DNA of 64,000 bases, from NCBI GenBank assembly GCA_013339765.2, contig CM023449.1, forward strand, positions 114,809,070-114,873,069, given 5' to 3'. Source of the stretch: Haemaphysalis longicornis. Taxonomy: Eukaryota; Arthropoda; Arachnida; Ixodida; Ixodidae. A program made the position numbers and the translations under genes. The notes below the pieces were generated by a model that was not told where the DNA came from, searched no databases, and saw only the letters and a list, made by a program, of their open reading frames with translations. Within the stretch, counting starts at the first letter, position 1. Every line of letters starts with the position of its first letter. Shown piece by piece: positions 35,126-44,649 of this stretch.

Positions 35126-36110
35126 TTGTTCGACAGACAATAACAGCGCTTAAACGGGGCGCAGAAAGGTTGACAAGACAAGGCGCTGACTAGCAAGAAT
35201 AACGTTTATTTCATCGTAACGGGATATATACCCTCGGTGAAGGAAAATGCAGACAGAAGAAACAGATAAAGATAAAAAGATTGTGAAGAACTCACCAAAT
35301 GGGCGACAGCTTTTCCGCTCAGGCTCAAAGACTGACAAGAGCAGGATTCCCCACTCATCTGCTTTTCAAATTGTGTGAATCACTGCTGAAGAGAACCCGC
35401 TGCCGCATACCTGTGGAAGAGCACGAAGGCAAAGAAAAAAGGAAGGTAGCAGTCATTACGTACGTTCACGGTGTCTCTCACCGACTGAAAAAAGTTGCTG
35501 CTCGAGCCGGAGTCACAGTGGTGTTTAGCGCTCCAAACAAATTAGGAACTACAGTGAGATCTTGCTGAAAAAAAAACATGGCAAGCCATTCGTGGAGTGC
35601 AAGTCAGGCGTGGTTTACGACATTCCGCTGCAGTGCGGGAGGTCCTACACGGGTCAAACAGGACGTTGTTTGAATGACCGGCTGCAAGAACATGCGGACA
35701 CTTACAAGGAAGGAACAGGCAGCAATCTCGCCGTACATTGCGTCAAGTGCAAGTGCACCCCGAAATTCGACCAGACACGTGCTCTTCGAAGATACAAAAA
35801 TCAGTGCTACAGAGATCTTCTAGGCGCACGTTATCCACACGTGAAAGGATTCATCCGTCAGCAAGCCATATATTGTTTTGCTGCAAAAGGAGCATGATTA
35901 TCTTGACCGATGACAACTTTCTGCGCGCGTGCCTATGTATGTGAATATGAGTTCTCCACAATCTCTTTATCTTTATTTGTTCCTTCTGTCCGCGTTTTCC
36001 TTCTCCGAGGGTATATATTAGGTTACGATGAAATAAACCTTGTTGTTGCTAGTCAGCGCCTTTTCTTGTCAATATTTCTGCGTCCCGTTTAAGCGCTGTT
36101 ATTGTCTGTC
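35126..36110 (+). mobile_element. Penelope-like element with 162-bp inverted terminal repeats
   Basis: Arms at 35132-35293 and 35949-36110 are inverted copies of equal length (162 bp). Both carry ACAGACAATAACAGCGCTTA, the segment around GGCGCTGACTAGCAA, TTTATTTCATCGTAAC and TATATACCCTCGG. The flanking 9-bp repeat AAGTATTTC lies outside both; the left side has an extra TTGTTC inside it. Between the arms is the C-terminal GIY-YIG part of the protein. Penelope-like elements often carry terminal repeats in direct or inverted order, so this is a truncated copy whose terminal repeat was kept or duplicated in inverted form. Confidence 0.75.
35299..35897 (+). pseudogene. Penelope-like protein C-terminus with GIY-YIG endonuclease
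   Basis: Two frames join across a 9-A run near 35568-35576. The first (to the stop near 35567) carries the linker VAVITYVHGVSHRLKKVAAR and VTVVFSAPNKLGTTVR. The second (from about 35562) starts LKKKHGKPFVECKSG and then holds the nuclease: GVVYDIPLQCGRSYTGQTGR, where GVVY and YTG form the GIY-YIG pair and the arginine of GRCLNDRLQEH follows, then CVKCKC and the stop after CFAAKGA. The single-base length difference in the homopolymer is the only clear break. The reverse transcriptase is missing, so the copy is 5'-truncated. It shares the fold of the fragment at 1437-1917 but is clearly a different subfamily. Confidence 0.85.
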
Positions 36111-36137
36111 AAGTATTTCCCAAGAAGCCCTCACCAC

Positions 36138-36140
<3 letters not shown>

Positions 36141-36212
<72 letters not shown>
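36141..36212 (+). repeat. (GA)n microsatellite
   Basis: An uninterrupted GA dinucleotide run of 72 bp, just outside the Penelope-like element. Confidence 0.97.
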
Positions 36213-36215
<3 letters not shown>

Positions 36216-36609
36216 CAACATTATTGAAACGCCTGCAGTTTCCCTGCCCCAACCTATTCAGGCGGGGGCTTGGATCGACGTGCTCTTACGTCGTCCCGGC
36301 GGCGAGGCTAGCATCTTGCGGGCGTCTGCTTCCGGTGACTGGCCGCTTCAGCGCTCGGCCCATCCGGTCGCTGCCTCTCGACCGCCGCCAGGATCTGCTG
36401 GACGGCCTTGTGTTGCTCTTCGTAGTCATTGGATCTCTTGGCCGCCTCGAACGGCGGTGGGAGAGCACCACCTCTGGTTGTATATTCTTCGTTCACGCAA
36501 GTCTCTCAGGATGTGAGCCAGTGTGGCCCGTTCACTCCCGCACAGTTTGCACACGTCAGTCGCGTACACCTCCGGCCACAGGTGTTTCGCGAGCACTGGG
36601 GTAATCACT

Positions 36610-36619
36610 GAATTGGTTT
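36610..36619. repeat. Target-site duplication of nested RTE-like LINE (left copy)
   Basis: GAATTGGTTT, identical to 37059-37068. Collapsing the two copies restores the host LINE reading frame. Confidence 0.9.
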
Positions 36620-37058
36620 CATCATCATCATCATCAGCAGCATATCTACCCCCACTGCAGGGCAAAGGCATCTCCCATTATTCTCCAATTACCTCGGTCC
36701 TGTGCCAACTGTGACCAATCTATCCCCGTAAACGTCTTGATCTCATCTGCCCATCTAACTTTCTGCCGCCCCCTGCAACGCTTGCCTTCTCTAGGGATCC
36801 ACTCTGTTACCCTTAATGACCAGCGGTTATCTTGCCTTCGCATTACATGCCCTGCCCACGTCCATTTCTTCTTCTTCTTAATTTCTACTAATGTCTTTAA
36901 CACCAGTTTGCTCCCTGACCCACTCCGCTCTCTTCTTGTCCCTTAATGTTACACCTATCATTTTCCGCTCCATTGCCCGCTAAATCGTTCTCAATTTAAG
37001 TAGAACCCTCTTAGTGAGCCTCCAAGTTTCTGCCCCGTAGGTGAGTACCTACGGGGCA
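36620..37058 (-). mobile_element. 5'-truncated RTE-like LINE nested in another LINE
   Basis: This 439-bp minus-strand insertion carries the C-terminus of an endonuclease-reverse transcriptase: LTYGAETWRLTKRVL near 37045-37000, then KWTWAGHVMRRQDNRWSLRV, PREGKRCRGRQKVRWADEIK and WSQLAQDRGNWRIMGDAFAL, stopping near 36646. This W.GH..R....RW...W.PR...R..GR...RW.D series is characteristic of RTE and related LINE tails. The 3' end is a (TGA)n run (CATCATCAT on the plus strand from 36620), also typical. The 5' end carries a 14-bp palindrome. The 10-bp target duplication is perfect. Confidence 0.88.
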
Positions 37059-37060
37059 GA
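37029..37060. repeat. 14-bp fold-back at 5' end of nested RTE-like LINE
   Basis: TCTGCCCCGTAGGT (37029-37042) and ACCTACGGGGCAGA (37047-37060) are exact reverse complements around GAGT. The LINE coding sequence TYGAET is one arm, and the other is its extra inverted copy abutting the target duplication. Confidence 0.9.
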
Positions 37061-37068
37061 ATTGGTTT
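37059..37068. repeat. Target-site duplication of nested RTE-like LINE (right copy)
   Basis: GAATTGGTTT, matching 36610-36619. Confidence 0.9.
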
Positions 37069-37512
37069 GCAACTGCCTAAACACAACCGCCTCGGCTCGG
37101 ATCAGCCCTGTGTGAGGCGGTGCCATCGTTCTCCTGCCTAGTTTGTACCATGAGAGCACCTCGCCGTAGCTGGTCATAGTGTCCTTGTCGGGGCAGTCCA
37201 CGTCGTCGGCGGCCCTTCCCGCGGCGCGGCCGCCTAGTCCTCGCACCATGACGTTGGCCGTCTCGTTGTGGTTGACGAGCCCCAGCGTGCTCGCTACCCC
37301 TTCGCCCGCGTGTGCGGGAAACGACTTAATCACGACACCGTCATTGTCTCTTTCGGCTTCGGCATTGCGCAGAAAACGCGCGGCCGCACATCACACCCTG
37401 TTCCTCGCGAAGTTGCGCACTGCCGTCCTGGAGTCGCACAGCCCCGTCGTGCATATTGGGTCCGCGATGGCTAGGGCCAGCGCCGCTTCCTCGGCCTGAC
37501 ACGGCGACTTGA

Positions 37513-37699
37513 CTCCCACGCTGGCCGTCGATCTGGTCGCACCAGTCCTGGCCTCGATTACGCTGACGCTGTAGGCGCCGTCGATGTTCCGGTAACTCGC
37601 CTCATCCACGAGTTACCGGAACATTGACGGCGCCTACAGCGTCAGCGTAATCGAGGCCAGAACTGGCGCGACTAGATTGACGGCCAGCATGAGAGTCCA
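37513..37699. repeat. 89-bp inverted repeat at 5' end of RNase H LINE
   Basis: Arms 37513-37601 and 37611-37699 are inverted copies with about 7 differences, all transitions (about 92% identity), around the 9-nt spacer CCTCATCCA. Both arms encode the same LINE peptide (SYRNIDGAYSVSVIEAR), one per strand. The minus-strand arm is continuous with the rest of the LINE, so the plus-strand arm is the extra copy. Confidence 0.9.
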
Positions 37700-39190
37700 C
37701 GCTTTTTTGTTTCTTGTTCAAGCAATTGCAGCCAATAAGGACGTCTGCACCACTCGCCTGGAAATATCCACGTTCATTGGTGTTTGTAGGAAGTTTCTTT
37801 TCTAAGTGCGGAATACATTGCAGTAAGAGACGCGGTGGAAGTGGACAACCACAGTGAATACAAAGGGTGAAACTAACAAGTGTTTCTGTCGAAACTTCAC
37901 ACATGTTTTGCTCTTTCTCGACGTTCAAACAAATTTGAGCTAAACGCACGCTTTGCCAAGCACCGTACATGCCTTGGCACAGATGGAAGGCCATACAACT
38001 GTCCCCCACGCCTGTTAAACCGAACCCAATAGGCAAATAAAACGGAGTTTTATAATACGAATTCTGGTGTCGGAGTTACCATTCTAACAGCAGTATAGGC
38101 ATGCCGGTACACAGTGACCCCACTATGTGCGTTCTTCTCATACGTTCATGGGTGCTACAGATATCCTACTCTAGATACGAAATATATGACTGGGGGAGCC
38201 AGCCGGCTTGATTTTAGTGTCACGTCGATATTTCCTTCGCTGCTATCCAAGCGGGGTCTCGAAAAGGAACCGCTAAATGCAAGGCCAATGAACACGGCAT
38301 CCCCAGGCACACGGTGTCCTTGAAAACACCAGCATCTAATGGCTCTTAAAGACCTTCACAAGAACGGTGCTCTTGGGAAAATAAATGAGCTAACGTGTCT
38401 ATAAATCCGGATTGGAACGAGGTAGTGGTGGCCAAAGACCCTACTCTGAATGATCGTCCATCCTTTGGGGTAACTTCCTTGCACATCCTCTACAGTTCTG
38501 TAACAATAAAACAGTTCCTTCAGAAAAACTCAGTCATTAGTGTAGTAACGATACGATTCAAAGATCACTTTTGTTTACAGTGGGAAGAAAACCATTGAGA
38601 GATCAGAGGGATTAGATAAGAATATTGCGCCCAAAAAAGAGGTCCGATAGCGCGCATCAAACAGGCGTATTGTGAATAGCCCTACGCTTCGTTGTAGGAC
38701 GTATACACAAAACATGATGACGATTAAAATAACAATGAAAAGAAGGACAAAAGTTGCGGCGATGCAATGATCACGGTGCAAAGGTAGTCACACTGCGCTC
38801 GAAGTGAGCTTTCCCATGTGGATTGCAGATGAGCCCCTGTTGCATGATTTACGGGAGCACAGAAAAAATGCCTGGGCTGGGAAATGTATAACACGAACAT
38901 ACCTTTAGCAGGACAAAAACCTGCTGTTAAACATTATAACAACAGGCAAACCATGGTTCGAACAAAAAATTAATTTATTTGCGTATTTAGGGTTCACATC
39001 GTTTATTATAGAAGTTAGGCGCGTCTTGTGAACTGGTGATATGACATTCCTCTTTTGCAATTGTTAGATCGCCTTGTGGATGCCCTGAGGATGCTCTTAA
39101 CGTACATTCGTACAACGTCCAATTAACTTGGTTCTACAATAGAGTTCAGAGTAGGCAATGGCCGTTAAAGCTCTTTCGCCATACCTATTT
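37700..39190. other. Intergenic, nothing recognised
   Basis: A 144-codon minus frame (37602-38036) begins inside the inverted repeat and has no motif. No other feature. Confidence 0.4.
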
Positions 39191-39465
39191 TTACAGCAAA
39201 GCTGTAAATGGCTAGGATTCAGCAGATCGTCTCCGGTCCCAGAGCGATGTAGACAGGAATCGCCAGCGAGCGTAGCGCCACGTTGCGGGGCCCACTCAAA
39301 TCCCCGGAATCGTAAAACTTGGCGCCACACCCCTGGGGCATGGGAAAAATCATACAAAATTAAAAAGGTCCTAGGGCCTTCATAGAGCATGCGCTGTGAT
39401 TACCATACCCGCTCTATAATAAATTTCTACCCACGATTCGTGTGTGTTTTGTAGCGTAAGCTACA
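39191..39465 (+). repeat. Two short repeats with co-varying micro-hairpins
   Basis: TTACAGC-AAA-GCTGTAA (39191-39207) is followed by ATGGCTAGGATTCAGCAGA. TGTAGC-GTAA-GCTACA (39450-39465) is followed by CTGGCCTAGGTTCAGCAGT. The downstream text is homologous, while the hairpin arms differ yet still pair. They are two copies of one short repeat family in the same orientation. Confidence 0.65.
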
Positions 39466-39546
39466 CTGGCCTAGGTTCAGCAGTTTCGCGTGTGCCGTGA
39501 AGGGCCGTTCTGCTATAGTGAACTAGTTCTGCGCATGCGCGAGGGG

Positions 39547-39628
39547 CATTGGATTGGATTGGATTCGATTGGCTTGGCTTGGATTGGATTTGGATTAGAT
39601 TAAAGTGGATTGTGTTGGATTGTGTTGC
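39547..39628 (+). repeat. Degenerate GGATT pentamer tract
   Basis: About 80 bp of repeated ATTGG/GGATT units with single-base variation. It is not the arthropod telomere repeat TTAGG. Confidence 0.85.
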
Positions 39629-39639
39629 GTCATAGCCGC

Positions 39640-42600
39640 GGCAGACGCACTGGCGCCGGCGCATGCCCAGGTGTGCGCCTTAATTGCGCAGTCGCCAAGT
39701 CTGACGCTGCGTCGGAGCCGCTTGATAGCCTTTTCACGTGGCTCGTGAAGAGCCGTGCTGAACATGAGCGAGGAGCAGCGACTGGACAGGACTGGACTTT
39801 CAGTTAATAATCAAGAACAATGCTCGATCGCAAATTACAAACAAACGTGTTTTGCTTCGTGCACCCCTTGGACTACGACCCAGTCAAACCTCACGTTGAG
39901 GCTCGGCACCGCAGCTTTGCTGGCCATCCCTCTTCACGTGGTGGAAGGGCTCTGAATTTTTTCTCGTTTCTGTTTCTTCTTGATGTCTTGAAGATAGTCA
40001 AGCTTTTCTTTAAAGGAGAGTGATTTCTGCTTTTTAACGCCATCAGTGACAGAGCAAACCTAAACAAATTCTGAAAAGTAAACAATCTACCTAAAACACG
40101 TGCAGCAATGCGCACGGGCGCTTCAGGAGTGCACTTCCAGTGGGAATAGGGTAGCGACAACTGTGACGGTGACGATAATGATGCTGCTCACAGATGTTTT
40201 CTATGCTCTTTCGTTTCCAACATTTTCGTGGTGCATCAAGAGCGCTTGTTTAAGAATACGCATTTCAGAGTTTTTTAAATTTTTTGGCGCACACTTTCAT
40301 CACCCTGGCAATATTGTTTTCAACGTTTCTGTACCATACTCGCTATGTATAAAGTATGAATGTCGTGGTATGAAGACGTATTAGGTAAGATTGTAATATA
40401 TGGCTTGTCTAAGGACATTTTTGTGGGACGACGTTAGCAAGAAATAATATTGAGGCAAAGGTAATAGTGAGGAACCTATAGGCGGTGTTCTACTGCTCCT
40501 CATTTTAGTTCACCTCGGTCACATACTTCAAATTGATCACTGCCCAGTGCGACTTGACTATGGCCCAACGTGGACGTATACATGCGAAGTGTGCGGAAGC
40601 ACTGATGGAATCGGCTCAGAAATAATTGAAAAGCTAAGTGTCTAGTTATGGCAAGTGAAATATTTTCTTCCAACATTCCTGTCCTTGCTGCCTCCAATAG
40701 TGTTATCAACACTTCTGCCTCCTTACCCTGAGATTTGCAGCAGCCATGCATAGTACTTATAAAAGGAAAAGTAATAAGGGATCGGTAGAGGCTAATATTA
40801 TGATAAATATATCTGCGCAATTTCCATAAATCAATCATTTATCACATTGCCATTAGTTTAATTAGTATACACCTTGAGGATAGTATTTTATTAATACAAA
40901 AGTTCAGGTAATCACTTAGGACGGATATCGTAAGCTGCAATTCCCGTCTAACATATGTTTTCACCCGGCAACTCATTGTAATGATCCCCTGTTTTTAACC
41001 TATTCATCAAACACACGCAAAAACATGGGCTAAATACAAGGATATGCAGGCATGCTTCCCAGCCTTGGCAGAACACGGTGGACCTGGGATTTAGTCCAAC
41101 GTTCACGTGATAAAAAAAGGCTGGTGTTATTTTTGCTCCGGTAAAATGAAATAACTAGTAAAACGGGTCTAATAAGACCAGTCACCACACGCAATAAGGC
41201 GTTTTGAACCTTCCACCTGACAGTAAAATTAAAATACGTGACGCGTTGTTTTGCATGAAGGTTTTTGCGGCACAGGTGATTTTTCTTACATTGTCATGAT
41301 TCGCGATGCTCCGCAGCTTTTGCATCACTGAACAAGGAGCCGCCAGACACAGCAAAGGCGTTCCAGGAGCAGTTTTTTATGTTTCCTAGAACTTGAGGCT
41401 CCCCTTGTTACTTCAGAAAAGCAAGTCAACAGAGTTCGGGCTTCGCGTCTACATTCCAGCCCCTCGGTTGTGGTTGTGAGAAGGTTTTCTTTGAATAACC
41501 ACACAGAAGAATGTGCGAGAAACGCTCTGGCTGTGGAATGCTTGACCGAAGGAGCGCGATATGCGTCACCATGAATACGGCAGCAAGCTAATCGGACACC
41601 AAGAAATGAGAAGAGCCGTGCTTTGGCATCAAAACAGATGCTCGAAGTTTGTGCTCTTCTGACGGAGAGGAACAGGGTCTTAAAACGTCCCATTTTGTCT
41701 TAATGAACGAGCGCCTGTGATCGTCACAGCGTTTCCGCACAATTGATTCCGAAATCTACTAGACAATATCCTTTTTCTTAAAAACGTCATGCTTTTGCTT
41801 ACAATTCTTTTCTTGTCCCATTCCTGCGAACCAGGTGACGTTAGGCAACGTTGAAGAAGTTTACTTGCTGCGTTAATTAGGCTGTTATTCCGGCATTTAT
41901 CTTATAAGAATTATCCACCTCCATTATTTTTTGTGATCTCTGCAGGTGTCTCTTTACTGTCCCTGAAACCGGGACGCTACAGCGCATAAACGATTTAGCG
42001 CAGCAACATCGCTGGGGTACCCCTGATGACCATGCGTCAACTGGTTCACTGGATGAAGCATTATTCGGGAAGCACCCCGCTCTTTCCAGGTTATAAGTCT
42101 CTTGAGCAAAAGCAATAGACGTATTGAGACGACGCGGGCACGCGACAGCCGACGCTAAGCCTTCACGTCATGGTTTTAAAGTCAGCTATTTTTAACTCGC
42201 TTCTGCGAGCAGAGTGAGTATGACCGTTACTCGGTACCCTGTAAGGCTCAACTGAAAGAATGCCTGCAGTGTGGAATGAGCGAAAGACGTTTGACATAAG
42301 TCACAGTTTGTGGCTCAAATTGTGAACTGGAACCAGCAAGAAAAAACTGCTTATTTTACACCTTCACGGCAAGTTTCGGAAACTGTTAGACGTCATTACA
42401 CCTACCTCAAAGAAAAAATTGTAAAGTTGGAGTGTACCTGGTCATCTCTGCTGCTATTCTAGCATAATAACAATGCATACGCACAGCGCAGCGCATACAT
42501 GCAGGGGTGTATTGGAAGCACCTGAAGATCAAGAAATCAGGCAACTGCTCCCAGTGCGCGTTTCTTGCATCCTTGCATCTTGCAAGCCCCCTTGCATCCT

Positions 42601-43869
42601 GGAGTAGTCACAATGGCGTAAATCAATTACAGCGCAAGCTGTCGAGGGGTGAACCACAAAAAGTATGCGTACTCTGAAACCCCACAAACGGTTTTATTAA
42701 CACTCAGAGTAGCCCACACCCGCAATGTGCTACTGAACCGAACTTTTTGCCCAGTAGTGTATGCTGCGTGTGGACGATATTAGAGCACTGGAATCACCTA
42801 TCATTTGTTCATCCCCATAAGCAGTCGGGGTGAAACGCAGAAAAATCACTTTAAACAACACCAGTATGACTACGTTTTTAAAGCATTTTTAAGCCGTACA
42901 AAGGTTTTACTCGGAACGAAGAAATTAAACGTCCCAAATCTCCTGTGCTTTCGTATCACGACCTTTATTCACAAGCATTCAAAGGACAACTCCACAAATG
43001 TACAATTCGTATAGTTGGCACACCGTAACAACTGGAGCTTTGTAAAGTTCAGACGCTGATGTATGCAACATCAGCAGTGACAAAAATGCCAGAATATTTC
43101 AGCTCACCCACCTGTTAATTCTTTCGAAACGTTCAGCCAATCTAAAGAAACTGCGGTCATAGCGCAAGATTTTGTGAAGCAACGAGTGTATTACTCATAC
43201 CGGCTACGAGGAGGCAGCGGGCGTTATCAGCATGGTAAGTTCTCTTGCCACATTTTAAAAGTAAAATATTTATTGACCCGCAGCATGTCACCAAGAATAG
43301 ATCCGAACGAATAACCAGGAGTTAGGCAGGATGAAAATAAACGTTACCACAATAACTGGTGGAAACCTGAACCTCGCGCTTTACTGCTCGCAAACAGTAT
43401 TCAAAACTGATCGATCGACCCGAAATGCATATGCAGGTGACGAAATCTAGAGGCGTGTTGTCTAAGTCAAGCTCTAATCCAGAATGTGCTGCATATATAG
43501 ACTACTGTACTCAGTACGCCTTTCTAATAATAAGAGGTATAAGAAAGATATCGAAATTATGTTTTGAATGGCGAGCGACATAGGAGGTGACCGCGTGACA
43601 ATGGCACACCCTCGGGGAGTTTGTTTTCTTGTGCCTTGTGAAACAGAACCCCTCCAACTTTAAAGACACGTGGAAACTCGAAACTTTATGTTCACAGACA
43701 ATAAATACACGGAACAGTAGCCACATAACCTTCACTCAGAAAATAGAGTGAGCAGCCCGATTACAGTCGTCGCATTTCTTCTAAGGGAAATATTTCATAT
43801 TTTATTCCACCATTCTTCCTGCCTTTGCATGACGCGTTCGAAAGAATGAGCCCTTAGAAAAAAAACCTT
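39640..43869. other. Intergenic, nothing recognised over 4.2 kb
   Basis: Open frames up to 122 codons (for example 41325-41693 minus) without motifs, and no repeat structure seen. Confidence 0.45.
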
Positions 43870-44157
43870 TCACGACTTCGGCCTAAAATATGTCGCTTTG
43901 CATGGCCAACCTTTACGTTCCTCTTTCAAGATATCCAGTGAAGTAATTTTAAGCTTTCTGATGCGCTTTCCCGTCGGCGGTTTGAGTCCTTGGTGCTCGA
44001 GAATGAACGCAAGATTTGCGCCCTGTAATGAAAAACGTATTGTATAATCGCTACATTTACGTGTCCTTTTAACGTAATGCAAGATACGGTAAGGTGACAG
44101 ATGCTTCAAGCGCAACTGAACATATTTAACATAGTCATCTTGCTTTGGCGTAAATTC
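43870..44157 (-). CDS. Unrecognised open frame with acceptor-like 5' edge (candidate terminal exon)
   Basis: The minus strand has TTCTTTTAATCAG, a plausible 3' splice acceptor, directly before a frame of about 95 codons. It contains DDYVKYVQLRLKHLSPYR, YVKRTRKCSDYTIRF and KPPTGKRIRKLKI, and stops near 43870 after ATYFRPKS. The composition (Lys/Arg, Tyr, Leu) is protein-like and no stop interrupts it, but a frame this long can arise by chance. I do not recognise a family, and no upstream exon or donor is evident. It could be a last exon, part of an unrecognised element, or noise. Confidence 0.15.
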   Translation of the reverse strand, partial: EFTPKQDDYVKYVQLRLKHLSPYRILHYVKRTRKCSDYTIRFSLQGANLAFILEHQGLKPPTGKRIRKLKITSLDILKEERKGWPCKATYFRPKS

Positions 44158-44376
44158 CTGATTAAAAGAAACAAGCACGGCACGAAATAAATCCGTTGTC
44201 TATCACTTTGTTTCGTTCGAAAACGCAGATTCTATTTGATGGCGTGCAGCACTTTCTCCATGGTTAATCAATAAAATTGGAATGCCGAGCCTAGCGGCCC
44301 AGTCTGTCGCCGCTCGCCCTCATTCTGCAGAAATTCACTATGACCACTTTCAAATAGCAAAGCCCTTCTGGACTCG

Positions 44377-44393
44377 AGTTCGAAAGCTTCTGG
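44377..44393. repeat. Target-site duplication of SINE (left copy)
   Basis: AGTTCGAAAGCTTCTGG pairs with 44632-44648 (AGTTCCAAAGCTTCTGG), 16 of 17 identical. Confidence 0.9.
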
Positions 44394-44631
44394 ATTGATT
44401 GTTGTAGGGTTTATCGCGCCGACGCAACGGAGGCGATGAGGCGCGCCGTAGTGGAGGGCTCCGGATTAATTTTGACCACCTGGGCATCTTTAACGTGCGC
44501 CGAAATCTCGCACACACGGGCGTTTTTGCTTTTCGCCTCCATCAGAAAAACGGCCGCCGCCGCCGGGAATAGAACCCGCGACCTCGTGCTCAGCAGCGCA
44601 ACGCCTTAGCCACTGAGCCACCGCGGCGGGT
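44394..44631 (-). mobile_element. tRNA-derived SINE, full length, with target duplication
   Basis: The minus strand begins CCCGCCGCGGTGGCTCAGTG. It contains an RNA polymerase III box A (GTGGCTCAGTGGCTA) and, about 30 bp on, a box B-like GGTCGCGGGTTCTATTCCC; the same head could fold like a tRNA with an anticodon-region stretch between. The body continues GGAGGCGAAAAGCAAAAACG and GATTTCGGCGCACGTTAAAG, then CCCAGGTGGTCAAAATTAAT, and ends with GCGATAAACCCTACAACAAT, a short CAA/ATC-type tail. It is 238 bp and lacks coding capacity, so it depends on a LINE for mobility. The 17-bp flanking repeat has one mismatch. A truncated relative is at 2288-2401. Confidence 0.9.
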
Positions 44632-44648
44632 AGTTCCAAAGCTTCTGG
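44632..44648. repeat. Target-site duplication of SINE (right copy)
   Basis: AGTTCCAAAGCTTCTGG; see 44377-44393. Confidence 0.9.
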
Positions 44649-44649
44649 C

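Larger units (their letters stand above)
36230..37610 (-). pseudogene. LINE RNase H and C-terminal domain, split by nested LINE
   Basis: The minus strand from 37610 encodes DEASYRNIDGAYSVSVIEAR and VKSPCQAEEAALALAIADP (RNase H D and E motifs), CDSRTAVRNFARNRV (third acidic motif), then LGLVNHNETANVMVRGL, the RNase H tail, and RRTMAPPHTGLIRAEAVVFRQLQTNS. Here it is interrupted at 37058-36620. It resumes VITPVLAKHLWPEVYATDVC, then CKLCGSERATLAHIL, the zinc-like C-terminal motif, and ends in a charged tail (EEQHKAVQQILAAVERQRPD) near 36310. Removing the insertion plus one target-duplication copy restores the frame exactly (RQLQTNS/VITP). There are frameshifts elsewhere. The upstream reverse transcriptase is missing and the 5' end is a fold-back junction at 37610/37611. 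Confidence 0.85.

Noticed and set aside
35126..36110. Hammerhead ribozyme in the Penelope-like terminal repeats
   Set aside because: Penelope-like elements can carry hammerhead motifs, but I found no CTGATGA...GAAA core in either arm.
36141..36212. (GA)n tract as a regulatory GAGA element
   Set aside because: A simple microsatellite beside a transposon, with no promoter or gene nearby.
39547..39628. Telomere-like repeat
   Set aside because: The unit is GGATT/ATTGG, not TTAGG, and it is degenerate and internal.
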